From: Blattamonas nauphoetae
Lineage: Eukaryota > Preaxostyla > Oxymonadida
DNA: 40,974 nucleotides
Reading direction: 5' to 3'
NCBI GenBank assembly: GCA_033064195.1
Contig: JARBJD010000498.1
Coordinates: 1-40,974 of the forward strand
The translations under genes and the position numbers were made by a program. Shown here one piece after another: positions 31,098 through 39,940 of this stretch. The stretch's first letter is position 1; every line of letters begins with the position of its first letter. The notes under the pieces were generated by a model that was given only the letters and a program-made list of their open reading frames with translations, made no database searches and was not told the DNA's origin.

Positions 31098-32171
31098 ATG
31101 AACACGAGAATCAATACAACAGCAACATCCTCAGCTACGACACGCTCGGACTTGTCCTCCCCTGATTTTCCATATTCTGTAGACTTTTCTGCTTTCCTGA
31201 ATTGGAGCAATGATCGACATGATTCTGAACGAGATAAGGCCCTTATCTTTCGGTCTCTCGTCGCCACTGTGAAGATGCAGCCTCTATTTAATGTCTCTCT
31301 GGAAGCTAAGGCCGTACAGTTTCTGGAATCTGTGACTAAAATGTGTCGATGGTCAGCAACTGCTTTTCTCAACAGCTTTGAGCAAACTGCTGATAATTAT
31401 TTAGCGGACTTCGTCCAATTGATTGTGGTGCTCATTTCTTCACCCAATCAGGCAATCAATAAAGCTGCAATGGAGATGCTCGATTCTCTGATCTTGTGGT
31501 GTTCTGCAAAACTCCGACTTGCCCTCGTCAAAGCTGATCTAATTCCTCACCTCATCGTTACTCTCCATCCACTGTCACTTTCATTCACCAATGCTGTCGA
31601 TATCCACATCAAACTAATGAGAATCGTCCGGACCTCTGTCACCGTCGCAACACCGGATGGTCTCTCACAACTCGAAGTTAAAGATGGGAATGGACAGCAA
31701 TATGATCCCGAGACGGTTTTGAAGCAAGTTCTCGCCCCTTCGGAGAAGTACATTTGGCATTTGTGCGTGAACCACTTTTCGATCATCGATCGTGAGCAAT
31801 CCAGAGATTTCCTGCTACTACTCACTCGAATCCTCCAAATATGTCCTTCTTATCAACCGACACTGGAATTCGTTCTTCATATGCCAGTCTTCCTCACGAC
31901 TCCAAGATGTCTCGCATTCTTCGAAGATGATTACTCAATATATTGGTTTATGTCATCGATGGTCGATATCCAGCGGAAATGGAACGAAATAAGGGGTGAG
32001 GAACGACAGACGTCAAAGACAGTGAATCGAATGTTGAGAATGGAGGGCATTGAAGATGCGATTGAAGCAAAGCTGCTAAATGACGAAAACTCACTTATCG
32101 GAAGATTGACTGTTCCAGCCTGGATTGGATGGACCAAGTTGCAGGGCATGAACCTTCCGGAACGGGCATAG
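31098..32171 (+). CDS. FLNW-family protein, unit U5
   Basis: A 357-residue full-length copy. Blocks by residue: FLNW 33-36, FRSLVATVK 51-59, FVQLIVVLISSPNQAI 105-120, LALVKADLIP 141-150, DGNGQQYDPETVLKQVL 196-212, EKYIWHLCVNHFSIID 216-231, CLAFFE 271-276, RMLRMEGIEDAI 311-322. The middle portion is almost the same as U3. The family function is unknown; helical solenoid is my inference. The 33-nt donor seen in U1-U3 is absent here, so if that intron exists it is not universal. Confidence 0.85.
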   Translation: MNTRINTTATSSATTRSDLSSPDFPYSVDFSAFLNWSNDRHDSERDKALIFRSLVATVKMQPLFNVSLEAKAVQFLESVTKMCRWSATAFLNSFEQTADNYLADFVQLIVVLISSPNQAINKAAMEMLDSLILWCSAKLRLALVKADLIPHLIVTLHPLSLSFTNAVDIHIKLMRIVRTSVTVATPDGLSQLEVKDGNGQQYDPETVLKQVLAPSEKYIWHLCVNHFSIIDREQSRDFLLLLTRILQICPSYQPTLEFVLHMPVFLTTPRCLAFFEDDYSIYWFMSSMVDIQRKWNEIRGEERQTSKTVNRMLRMEGIEDAIEAKLLNDENSLIGRLTVPAWIGWTKLQGMNLPERA

Positions 32172-32399
32172 ACACAGACAAGAACCAAGAACACATACTA
32201 TCAGTTTCTGGCTTCTTTTGGACGACAAACACAATTTGTGTGTGATCTTTGTCGGCGCTGGCATCCCCGCTTGGTTTCGTTTGCCCGAATGATTATTGGT
32301 CTCGCTCGCTCATCAGCTGACCGTTCCGACGCCGATTCGGAAAGATCAGGAGATGTCGTCGCCCAATTCCTGGTCGTTCTCGATCGCTGCTCCGTCAAC
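32172..32399. other. U5 3' flank
   Basis: A short stretch with the family flank, then a segment (CTCGCTCATCAGCTGACC...) that resembles 5735-5800 near the window start, leading directly into the second C-rich array. Confidence 0.45.
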
Positions 32400-33866
32400 G
32401 CCCTCCCTCTCACCTCTGCCTCTCCCTCTCCACCCACACCCTCCCACTCCCCTCTGCCTCTCCCACTCCACCCACACCCTCCCACTCCCCTCTGCCTCTC
32501 CCACTCCACCCACACCCTCCCACCTCTGCCTCTCCCACTCCACCCACACCTCCCACTCCCTCTGCCTCTCCCACTCCACCCACACCCTCCCACTCCCCTC
32601 CGCCCTCCTACCCACCCACACCCTCCCACCCCTGCCTCTCCCTCACCTCACCCACACCTCCCACTCCCTCTGCCTCCCACTCCACCCACACCCTCCCACT
32701 CCCCTCTGCCTCTCCCACTCCACCCACACCTCCCACCCCCTCTGCCTCTCCCTCCACCCACGCCCTCCCACTCCCTCTGCCTCTCCCTCCCCACCCACAC
32801 CTCCTGCCCCTCTGCCTCTCCTCCCCCCACCCACACCCTCCCACTCCCTCTGCCTCTCCCCTCCCACCCACACCCTCCCACCCTCTGCCTCTCCCTCCCC
32901 ACCCACACCCTCCCTCCCACCCCTCTGCCCTCCCTCCCCACCCACACCCTCCCACTCCCTCTGCCTCTCCCTCACCACCCACACCTCCCACTCCCCCGCC
33001 CCCTCCCCCCTCCCCCACCCACACCCTCCCGCCCTCCGCCTCCTCCCACTCCACCCACACCCTCCCACTCCCCCTGCCCTCCCTCACCACCCACACCCTC
33101 CCACTCCCCTCCGCTCTCCCTCACCACCCACACCCTCCCACTCCCTCCGCTCTCTCCCTCACCACCCACACTCCCCTCCCACTCCCCTCTGCCTCTCCCT
33201 CACCACCCACACTCCCCTCCCACTCCCCTCTGCTCTCCCTCTCCACCCACACCTCCCACTCCCTCCTCTCTGCCTCTCTCCCTCACCACCCACACCCTCC
33301 CACTCCCTCTGCCTCTCCCTCACCCACACCCTCCCACCCCTGCCTCTCCCTCCCCCCCACCCACACCCTCCCACTCCCTCTGCCTCCCCTCACCACCCAC
33401 ACCTCCCACTCTCTCCCCTCACCACCCACACCCTCCCTCCCCTGCCTCCTCACCACCCACACCCTCCCTCCCCTCTGCCTCTCCCTCACCACCCACACCC
33501 TCCCACTCCCTCTGCCTCTCCCACTCCACCCACACCCTCCCACTCCCCTCTGCCTCTCCCACTCCACCCACACCCTCCCACTCCCCTCCGCTCTCCCTCA
33601 CCACCCACACCCTCCCACCCCCTCTCCTGCCTCCCCCTCACTACCCACACCCTCCCACCCCCTGCCTCTCCCACTCCACCCACACCCTCCCACTCCCCTC
33701 TGCCTCCCCACTCCACCCACACCTCCCACTCCCCTCTGCCTCCCACTCCACCAACACCCTCCCACTCCCCTCTGCCTCTCCCTCACCACCCACACCCTCC
33801 CTCTCCCCTCTGCCTCTCCCTCACCACCCACACCCTCCCACTCCCTCTGCCTCTCCCCCCACCACA
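32400..33866 (+). repeat. C-rich 38-bp minisatellite, array 2 (roughly 38 units)
   Basis: Same unit length and core as array 1. A second unit type, where CTCCCTCACCAC is replaced by CTCCCACTCCAC, dominates the first 200 bp. Many one- and two-base length changes occur in the middle (32600-33450). These could be biological or base-calling errors in C-runs. Frames of up to 618 codons cross it and are artefacts. The complementary strand is rich in G-quadruplex motifs. Confidence 0.9.
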
Positions 33867-35072
33867 CTCGTTGTTCCGCGTGGTGGCTGCTGTTCGTTTG
33901 ATGCAAGAGCAATGCTCGACTCGACCGTCTTCCTCCTTCGCTTTGTATGTCTTGTCGTCGAATTCTTCGCCCTTCCCTCCTCTCTTCCTTCGTCATGGAA
34001 GATTCCATTCCAAACTGGAATACGAGTGAAAGAATGTGGAGAAATGAGGACAAAGAGGGGAAGGGGAGGGCAGACAGAAGAAACAAGTCGATGAGAAACG
34101 ACAGGACACCTTCGACGAATTGAGATGGCGAGAGTCGGAGGAGTGGAAGGGTGGGATGGAGGAAGAAGAGGAGAAAGGCAGGCGACAGCAGACGAATTGA
34201 GAAGGCGAGAGGAAGACCAGGAAGAGCGGCAGAGACACTCGAAGTGGGTGGATGGTGGACAAGCAGAACGGATCCCCAGACATGGATGTGAGGGAGAGAA
34301 GCAAGAAGAGTGAAAAGAGGCAGAAGAGGCGAAGTGAAATCAGTTCACGACTCCCCTCCCGCACACCTCTCCACCTGTCTCCACCACGGATGACGAAACT
34401 CGGCATCGCTTCTCATCGCTCTCGCCGACAATACACCAACTGATGACCAGCTGCCATCTCACTCTTCACCAAAACCAACCCCAACCGCACTCGAGGGGTG
34501 GCCGAGATTGCCGTTGGCTGACTTCAGCTGAACCAACACAAGCCAGTACAGCGGTGTGCAAACCGATCAACAGAACACCGACACCGCTGGCCTCGCGACT
34601 TGCCACGTCGTCTCCGCAGTCGCCGCGATTCTGGCTGGACACATGACATTGTCGCATTCGCTGACTCCATGCATCGGTACTGTCTCGTGACACCAAGAAC
34701 AGCTGGCGACACTGAAGTCCCTGTTGACAGCGCGAGTGTGGAGCCTGAGATTGGCGCTGGCGGTTCAGAGTGAAAAGTGATGAGGGGGACGGGACGAAGG
34801 AAGAGCTGGTTGCGTCTCCGACTGATGAAATGGAGGTCAGGGATCAAAAAGGAGAGGAAGAGATGAGGGTGGGAGGGGGATAAGAGATGATTGAGTGAGG
34901 TCTTAGATCCTATGACTCGTTTCCCCTGTCCTGTTTCGTGGTTGGTTCACTCGTTCATCGCGTTTGTTCTTGTTTCACTTCGATCAATATTTCTTTATTT
35001 CTATCAGTGTTCAAAGTGTTCGTCCCTACTTTCTTTGTCAAAATCAGAATGGAATTCTCTTCGTGACAATTC
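33867..35072. other. Linker between array 2 and U6 (paralogue of 24544-25699)
   Basis: It matches the first linker in order and content: GACTCGACCGTCTTCCTCC, the purine-rich ADELRRREEDQEERQRHSKW frame, AFADSMHRYCLVTPRT-type text, and GAGGTCTTAGATCCTATGAC before the next gene. Frames are broken in both copies at different places, so the ancestral coding sequence (if any) decayed independently. Confidence 0.55.
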
Positions 35073-35111
35073 CTGACCCATTTTGAGACCCATTTCTGCC
35101 TGTCAATCTGA

Positions 35112-36185
35112 ATGACAATTTTAAATCCAGATCCGGACACCTCTCTTGACAATACATGTTCTGGTTTGTCTTCATCTCATTTACCATTCTCAACAGATTG
35201 TTCTCCGTTCCTGAATTGGGATGGAGAGACTTTTCCCTCTGAACATAAACAAGGAGTTCTCTTTCAGTCTCTCGTTGCCACCATTAAGTCCCAACCTGCA
35301 CTTAATGACTCGCTGGAAGCGAAAGCCGTCCAATTTCTGGAATCTATGACTCAAATTTGTCGATGGTCACCAACTGCTTTTCTCAGCGACCTTTGGCTAA
35401 CCACTGATGAAGATTTGACAGACTTCGTCCAATCGATTGTGGTACTCATTTCTTCGCCCAGTCAGGTCCTCACCACTACAGCAATGAAAATGGTCGGTAA
35501 AGTGATAATTACCTCTTCAGCCCAAGTCCGCCTTGCCTTCGTCAAAGCTGGTCTTATCCCTCAAATCGTCATCACTCACAATCCATTGTCTATTTCATTC
35601 ACCAAGGCAGTCGATATCCACATCCATCTCTTGAATATCATCCGTTTCAACCTCTCACTCTCAACTCCCTTTTCACTGAACCAATTCGGAATGAATTGTG
35701 ACTATGAACAAAAAACTGTACATGAGACGGTTCTGAAGCAAGTTCTCATTCCTTCGAAGCAGTATATTTGGCATTTGTGCGTGAATCGCTATTCAATCGT
35801 CGATTTTGAGCAATCCAAGTCTTTTCTGATACTACTCACCCGAATCCTCGAAATATGTCCTTCTTATCAACCGACAATGGATTTCGTCGTTAATATACCC
35901 GTCGTTCTCACGATATCAAGTTGTCTCACATTCTTCGAATATGATTACTCAGTCTATTGGTTTCTGGTTGAAATCAACTGTAGTCAGCAGAAGTGGAACG
36001 ATCAAAGCGGGAAAGAGCCGCAGCAGTGGAATAAAGTGCTTGGAATGTTGAGAAAGGAAGGCATCGAAGATGTGATTGAGGAAAAGCTGCGAAACGACAC
36101 AAAAATCGTTATCGGACAGTATATAGTTTCCCGATCGATTGAATGGAACAACCAGTTGGGCATGAACCTTCCAGAAGAGGAATAG
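35112..36185 (+). CDS. FLNW-family protein, unit U6
   Basis: A 357-residue full-length copy with start MTILNPDPDTSLDNTCSG, closely matching U4 at the N terminus (same leader subtype, CCTGACCCATTTTGAGAC at 35073-35090). Blocks are DCSPFLNW, FQSLVATIKSQPALNDS, FVQSIVVLISSPSQVLT, LAFVKAGLIPQIVITHNPLS, KQYIWHLCVNRYSIVDF, CLTFFEYD and KEGIEDVIEEKLRND. The usual RMLRMEG is GMLRKEG. Open throughout; no sign of membrane targeting. It ends the tandem series. Confidence 0.85.
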   Translation: MTILNPDPDTSLDNTCSGLSSSHLPFSTDCSPFLNWDGETFPSEHKQGVLFQSLVATIKSQPALNDSLEAKAVQFLESMTQICRWSPTAFLSDLWLTTDEDLTDFVQSIVVLISSPSQVLTTTAMKMVGKVIITSSAQVRLAFVKAGLIPQIVITHNPLSISFTKAVDIHIHLLNIIRFNLSLSTPFSLNQFGMNCDYEQKTVHETVLKQVLIPSKQYIWHLCVNRYSIVDFEQSKSFLILLTRILEICPSYQPTMDFVVNIPVVLTISSCLTFFEYDYSVYWFLVEINCSQQKWNDQSGKEPQQWNKVLGMLRKEGIEDVIEEKLRNDTKIVIGQYIVSRSIEWNNQLGMNLPEEE

Positions 36186-36660
36186 AATCAAACAGGAACA
36201 AGCGATCCTTCCGAGCTGTTTCTGACTTCTTTTGCACAACACACACTGTTTGTGTGAACTAGTTTCCGACTATATTGTGTGTGAAGAGTTTCCAGAAACA
36301 CCAACGATACCATTCCATTGCGTGACGACCAATTGTCACCAAACATGCCGTCCAGCCAAGCCAAACCAGACAACAAGAATATGTGCGACATTCTCAGTGA
36401 CAATTCAACAATACCTCAATCAGAAACTGGAACAGCAAGCCGAACAGGACAATAATCACAGAAAACCACCACTTCATATTCACACGGTCATCCTGTCCAT
36501 TTGAAGCCGAAACAAACACTACCGCAGTCGGTACTTCAGAGAGTGTATTTATTACCTTTAGAAAAACTGGGTTCAGGCAATCAAAAAGAAACAGAGAAGA
36601 AAGTCGGCCAAAAGATAAGACGCCGAAACTATCTCCACAAACACATAATCCAAGGCCCAC
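36186..36660. other. Intergenic between U6 and the SPFH gene
   Basis: The U6 3' flank is truncated to about 70 bp here. On the minus strand a frame at 36394-36660 contains a hydrophobic run (WWFSVIIVLFGLLFQFLIEV) but lacks a convincing start. A plus-strand frame 36232-36504 is polar. Neither can be called. Confidence 0.4.
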
Positions 36661-37701
36661 TCAGCCCTCCCCAACATTGAGTGTCGGTTGGGCATCTCTG
36701 CCCCCACACAGGACCACAAGAAGGTTCGCCACCATTTGGGCCTTCCGATCGGGTGTAAACACAATCTTGCCCTCATCTTCGATCTGCGCCAGTGCCGTGT
36801 GCACCATTCCAACCGCGCCCTCCACAATCTTCTGTCTTGCTGCAACCACCGCAACCGCCTGTTGGCGTTGGAGCATCGCCGCTGCTATTTCGTGTGCGTA
36901 GCTCAGCTGGCTGATCCGAGCCTCCAGCACTTCTATTCCCGCGATCTCCACTCTTTCCTGGATTTCTTTCTGCAGCTGCATTGATATCTGGACGCTGCTT
37001 CCTCGGAGTGACATCTCCTCCCCTTCGTCGCTCACGTCGTATGGGAACTGGCGAGCAACATTCCGAATCGCCGAGTCAGCCACGGTGGACAAATATTCGG
37101 ACGAGTTGTTGACGGAGAAGGCAGCCTTTGCGGTGTTCACAATTCGCCAGACAACAATCACTCCAATTTCGATTGGGTTCCCCAAAACATCATTCACCTT
37201 GAGCTTGTTGTTTTCGAGAGTCGTTGCCTTCAGACTGAACGATCGATGGGTCGAGATGAGCGGGTTCATCCAGAAATAGCCCGCTTTGATCAGCGTCCCG
37301 TAATACTTCCCGCAGAGCATGTACACTCGGCCATTGTTCGGCTGATTCGTCACAAACCCATTCATCAAGAAGAAAGCGACAAAGGCGCACGCGAGCCCGA
37401 TGAAGACTCCGTACCACCAGAAGAGCGCGAAAACGACGATCATTGCGGTTCCTGCAAGCATTAGGAGCCAGGCGACAATACACATGATGCCTGCGTTCAT
37501 TGGGTTGAGAAAGTGCTCGGCGATGTCTTGTGCAATCGATGGGTAGGCTGGAGGGAGATCGTGTTGGATTGTCATCGGTTGCATCTCTTTCTGGTCAGCT
37601 GTGTCCGTGGGTGGTTTGGAGGTGCCTTGAACTTGGTCTGTTAAGTGGATTGGACACTGTCCAGTGTTGGACTGGACAGTTGACCTCGATTGGACACACA
37701 T
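36661..37701 (-). CDS. SPFH/band-7 (stomatin/prohibitin-like) membrane protein
   Basis: A 346-residue protein. Residues about 71-115 form one or two membrane segments (GIMCIVAWLLMLAGTAMIVV, then FWWYGVFIGLACAFVAFFLM). Residues 120-300 are an SPFH domain: PNNGRVYMLCGKYYGTL, NPLISTHRSFSLKATTLENN, LKVNDVLGNPIEIGVIVVWR, DSAIRNVARQFPYD and VEIAGIEVLEARISQLSYAH, followed by the helical EIAAAMLQRQQAVAVVAARQ that mediates oligomer packing in the family. SPFH proteins scaffold membrane microdomains and assemble into large rings. Met40 (37584) is an attractive alternative start, because residues 1-39 coincide with the TTGGACA repeat cluster and look non-coding. This is the most ordinary, single-copy gene in the window and has no visible introns. 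Confidence 0.9.
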   Translation of the reverse strand: MCVQSRSTVQSNTGQCPIHLTDQVQGTSKPPTDTADQKEMQPMTIQHDLPPAYPSIAQDIAEHFLNPMNAGIMCIVAWLLMLAGTAMIVVFALFWWYGVFIGLACAFVAFFLMNGFVTNQPNNGRVYMLCGKYYGTLIKAGYFWMNPLISTHRSFSLKATTLENNKLKVNDVLGNPIEIGVIVVWRIVNTAKAAFSVNNSSEYLSTVADSAIRNVARQFPYDVSDEGEEMSLRGSSVQISMQLQKEIQERVEIAGIEVLEARISQLSYAHEIAAAMLQRQQAVAVVAARQKIVEGAVGMVHTALAQIEDEGKIVFTPDRKAQMVANLLVVLCGGRDAQPTLNVGEG

Positions 37702-37965
37702 TTTTCATCTTGTTCATTTCATCCTTAAAGCACTTCTTCGTTCAATTTGACATAGATTTGACAATAATAACACGAAAAAGAGTGAAATTGCTTGAATCGG
37801 AGTCACTACTATGAGGAGGAATCATCGGCTTGATCCACCCATGATTGGACACCATTGGACACCATTGGACAATTCGATGGCAGCTTGTTTCTGAGGTCTC
37901 CTCAATTAGTGCATCCCGTTTATTGAGGTTTTGACGAGTCGGCCAAATTGGACTGTCCAATTGAC
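37642..37965. promoter_or_regulatory. Cluster of TTGGAC/GTCCAA motifs upstream of the SPFH gene
   Basis: At least eight copies occur in about 320 bp. Palindromes are TGGACACTGTCCA (37651-37663) and ATTGGACTGTCCAAT (37947-37961). Direct repeats ATTGGACACC ATTGGACACC ATTGGACA lie at 37844-37867, with further copies at 37667-37676 and 37690-37696. Paired inverted sites with a 1-bp centre look like dimer binding sites. A short decayed repeat is the alternative. Confidence 0.45.
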
Positions 37966-38280
37966 ACCTATTAAGGGATTGAGTTACATCCTCATCTCAA
38001 TTACGGTTTGATGTTCACATGTCTCTCTCACTTTTTTTGAATACTAGGCGACTTCGTCTCGGGTTTGAAATACCATGGGGTCATAAATCGCGACGCAAAG
38101 TCAACAGATCTAGAATTCATTCATTCCTCCCCAGACACAACATCTCTCACCCCACGATTGATTTCACCATCGAATCTCTATGCTTGAACTCAAATGTGTG
38201 AATTTCTCATTCTGAATTCTTCTTTTATTCCTTTCTGTTCCAGCCTTCGTTTCGCACCCTTTCCTCCAAGTTCTGCCTCG

Positions 38281-39313
38281 ATGATAAGTGACTTTTTCAC
38301 TGGTGAGATCAACATACTTGAGTTTCTTCACTTTGTGATGTGGAATCCGATATTCTCTGTATTCATGTAGCTTCTGCGGCAATGTCAATCGTTGGGATGA
38401 TCTGTGCGATCATTCATATCTTCCCTGTTGTCTTAATCAATGTTTGTTTGCTTCTTCTGCTCATTCTTTTAATTCTTCTCTTCTCATAGCAACTGAGATT
38501 CATTGCATGATTACTCCTCACAATGTGGGGGAGTGAGTTCTTGTTCATTGGAATATGAATCTCTGCTGCTCGTATGCGCAGATTCATCATCTACAGTATG
38601 TTCTCTCTCATGTTTTTCCTCATCTTCCAGATATATTTGTCCAAACGCATTGGTGAGCACTGACCTACTCGATCACCATTGATTTAGTTCTGGACACGCC
38701 TCTGCTCCTGTTTGGAATCATCCGCATATTTCCAAAGAATTGCTGTCAAATGCAAGAATTTGTATTCTGGATACCTTGACGGATATTCACAGCAATTGTG
38801 ATGATTCTTGGTATCATGTTTAGCTCCACTCTCAACCACACCCAAGCCCTCATCTCCACAAGTATCAACACTGTGTGTGCTCGAACCAATCCATCAGAGA
38901 AGTACCGCGTAACTGTCTTGGCGGAATCGAAAAGGCTGTCTGTGACTCATCGAACTATTTCTCCAAGCAGTTGGGCTACTGCGGCACAACTCTTCTAACT
39001 TCGGGAAACTCGGTGTCGATGATGATTCTGTTCACCACTGTGGTTGATAGTCGGGTCAGTATGTCTTTTTGAACGTGATTGTTGTTGACACCTCCGGATG
39101 TCCACATTTCTCTTGTTTGTCATTCCGCATGCCTCATTCATTTTCCTTTATCTCATTCCAGTTCTTTCCCCGTGTTGGTTATCTGCATCACTCCTCATCG
39201 CACATGTTACGATTGTGACTGCCCAGCACGTCGTTCACAGGAAAATACAGATGAATAAACTGCAGCGGCGTTTTTATATTCATGGGAGGAAAGGAACATA
39301 TCGGCCCAACTGA
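38281..39313 (+). CDS. Possible multi-spanning membrane protein with short introns (exon structure uncertain)
   Basis: Hydrophobic segments occur in order on the plus strand but in changing frames: MSIVGMICAIIHIFPVVLIN then VCLLLLLILLILLF (38382-38486), MFSLMFFLIFQIYLSKRI (38600-38653), TPLLLFGIIRIF then IVMILGIMFSS (38695-38830), and FLLFVIPHASFIFLYLIPVL (39100-39160). Between the third and fourth lies a Cys-bearing loop (NCLGGIEKAVCDSSNYFSKQ, then LGYC). A 35-nt GTGAGC...TTTAG segment at 38654-38688 and a 48-nt segment ending TTCACAG near 38800 would join frames correctly. The arrangement recalls a tetraspanin (four passes, large Cys loop before the last), but no CCG motif is seen. It could equally be a decayed gene. 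Boundaries are approximate. Confidence 0.35.
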
Positions 39314-39940
39314 CAAGATATGGGTCAATATTTTTGACATCATAGAAAAGTTCGAGATCACCCCTTCAAAACCTCCTCTCCGCATTCTTTTTTTCAAATT
39401 TGCTGTTAAATCTCAAATAGCTCTTTCTCACCTCCATGAACTGATTACATGTGTTTTTTTCGATCTATTCATACCAGTAGACAAATTGGAGGTGTATTAC
39501 AAAATAATATGGGTTGATCGTCATTTGGTGGACTATGTACCGTCTACCATCTTCCTCACTACACTGGATGTGGTGTTCCGGGTGAACGTCTCCTTCACCA
39601 CCATATAACCTCTTCTCTCATTCTCTCTCTCTTCTGTTTTCCCTCTCTTCGCACGATTTTGAAGCTTGGATGAATGATTTCAGTTTTATTCACTTTTGGT
39701 GGTGTATTATCTCAAACAAGTGATTTTTCTTTAGTTTGTTTTCTCAAGAAAGTGTTAATTGTGAGTTGAAAACAACAAGATTCATAGAAGACACAATTAA
39801 GATGGAAAGTGCTGATGAGAGAAAAGAGTGGAGGGAGGCGGAGGCTCGAGGAGGTGAGTTTGGATGTCGCAGAAGGAAAAAAGGGAGTCTATCGGAAGGA
39901 GGTGAGTGGAGGACGAGGGAGGCAAGTAGAGGTGAGTGGA
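39314..39940. other. Intergenic leading into the terminal minisatellite
   Basis: There is no convincing gene. From about 39850 the DNA shows degenerate GAGGTGAGTGGA-type repeats that may be the seed of the adjoining array. Confidence 0.4.

Noticed and set aside
32238-34094. 618- and 577-codon frames across array 2 and G-rich frames on the other strand
   Set aside because: Same minisatellite artefact; unit length changes shift the frame repeatedly.
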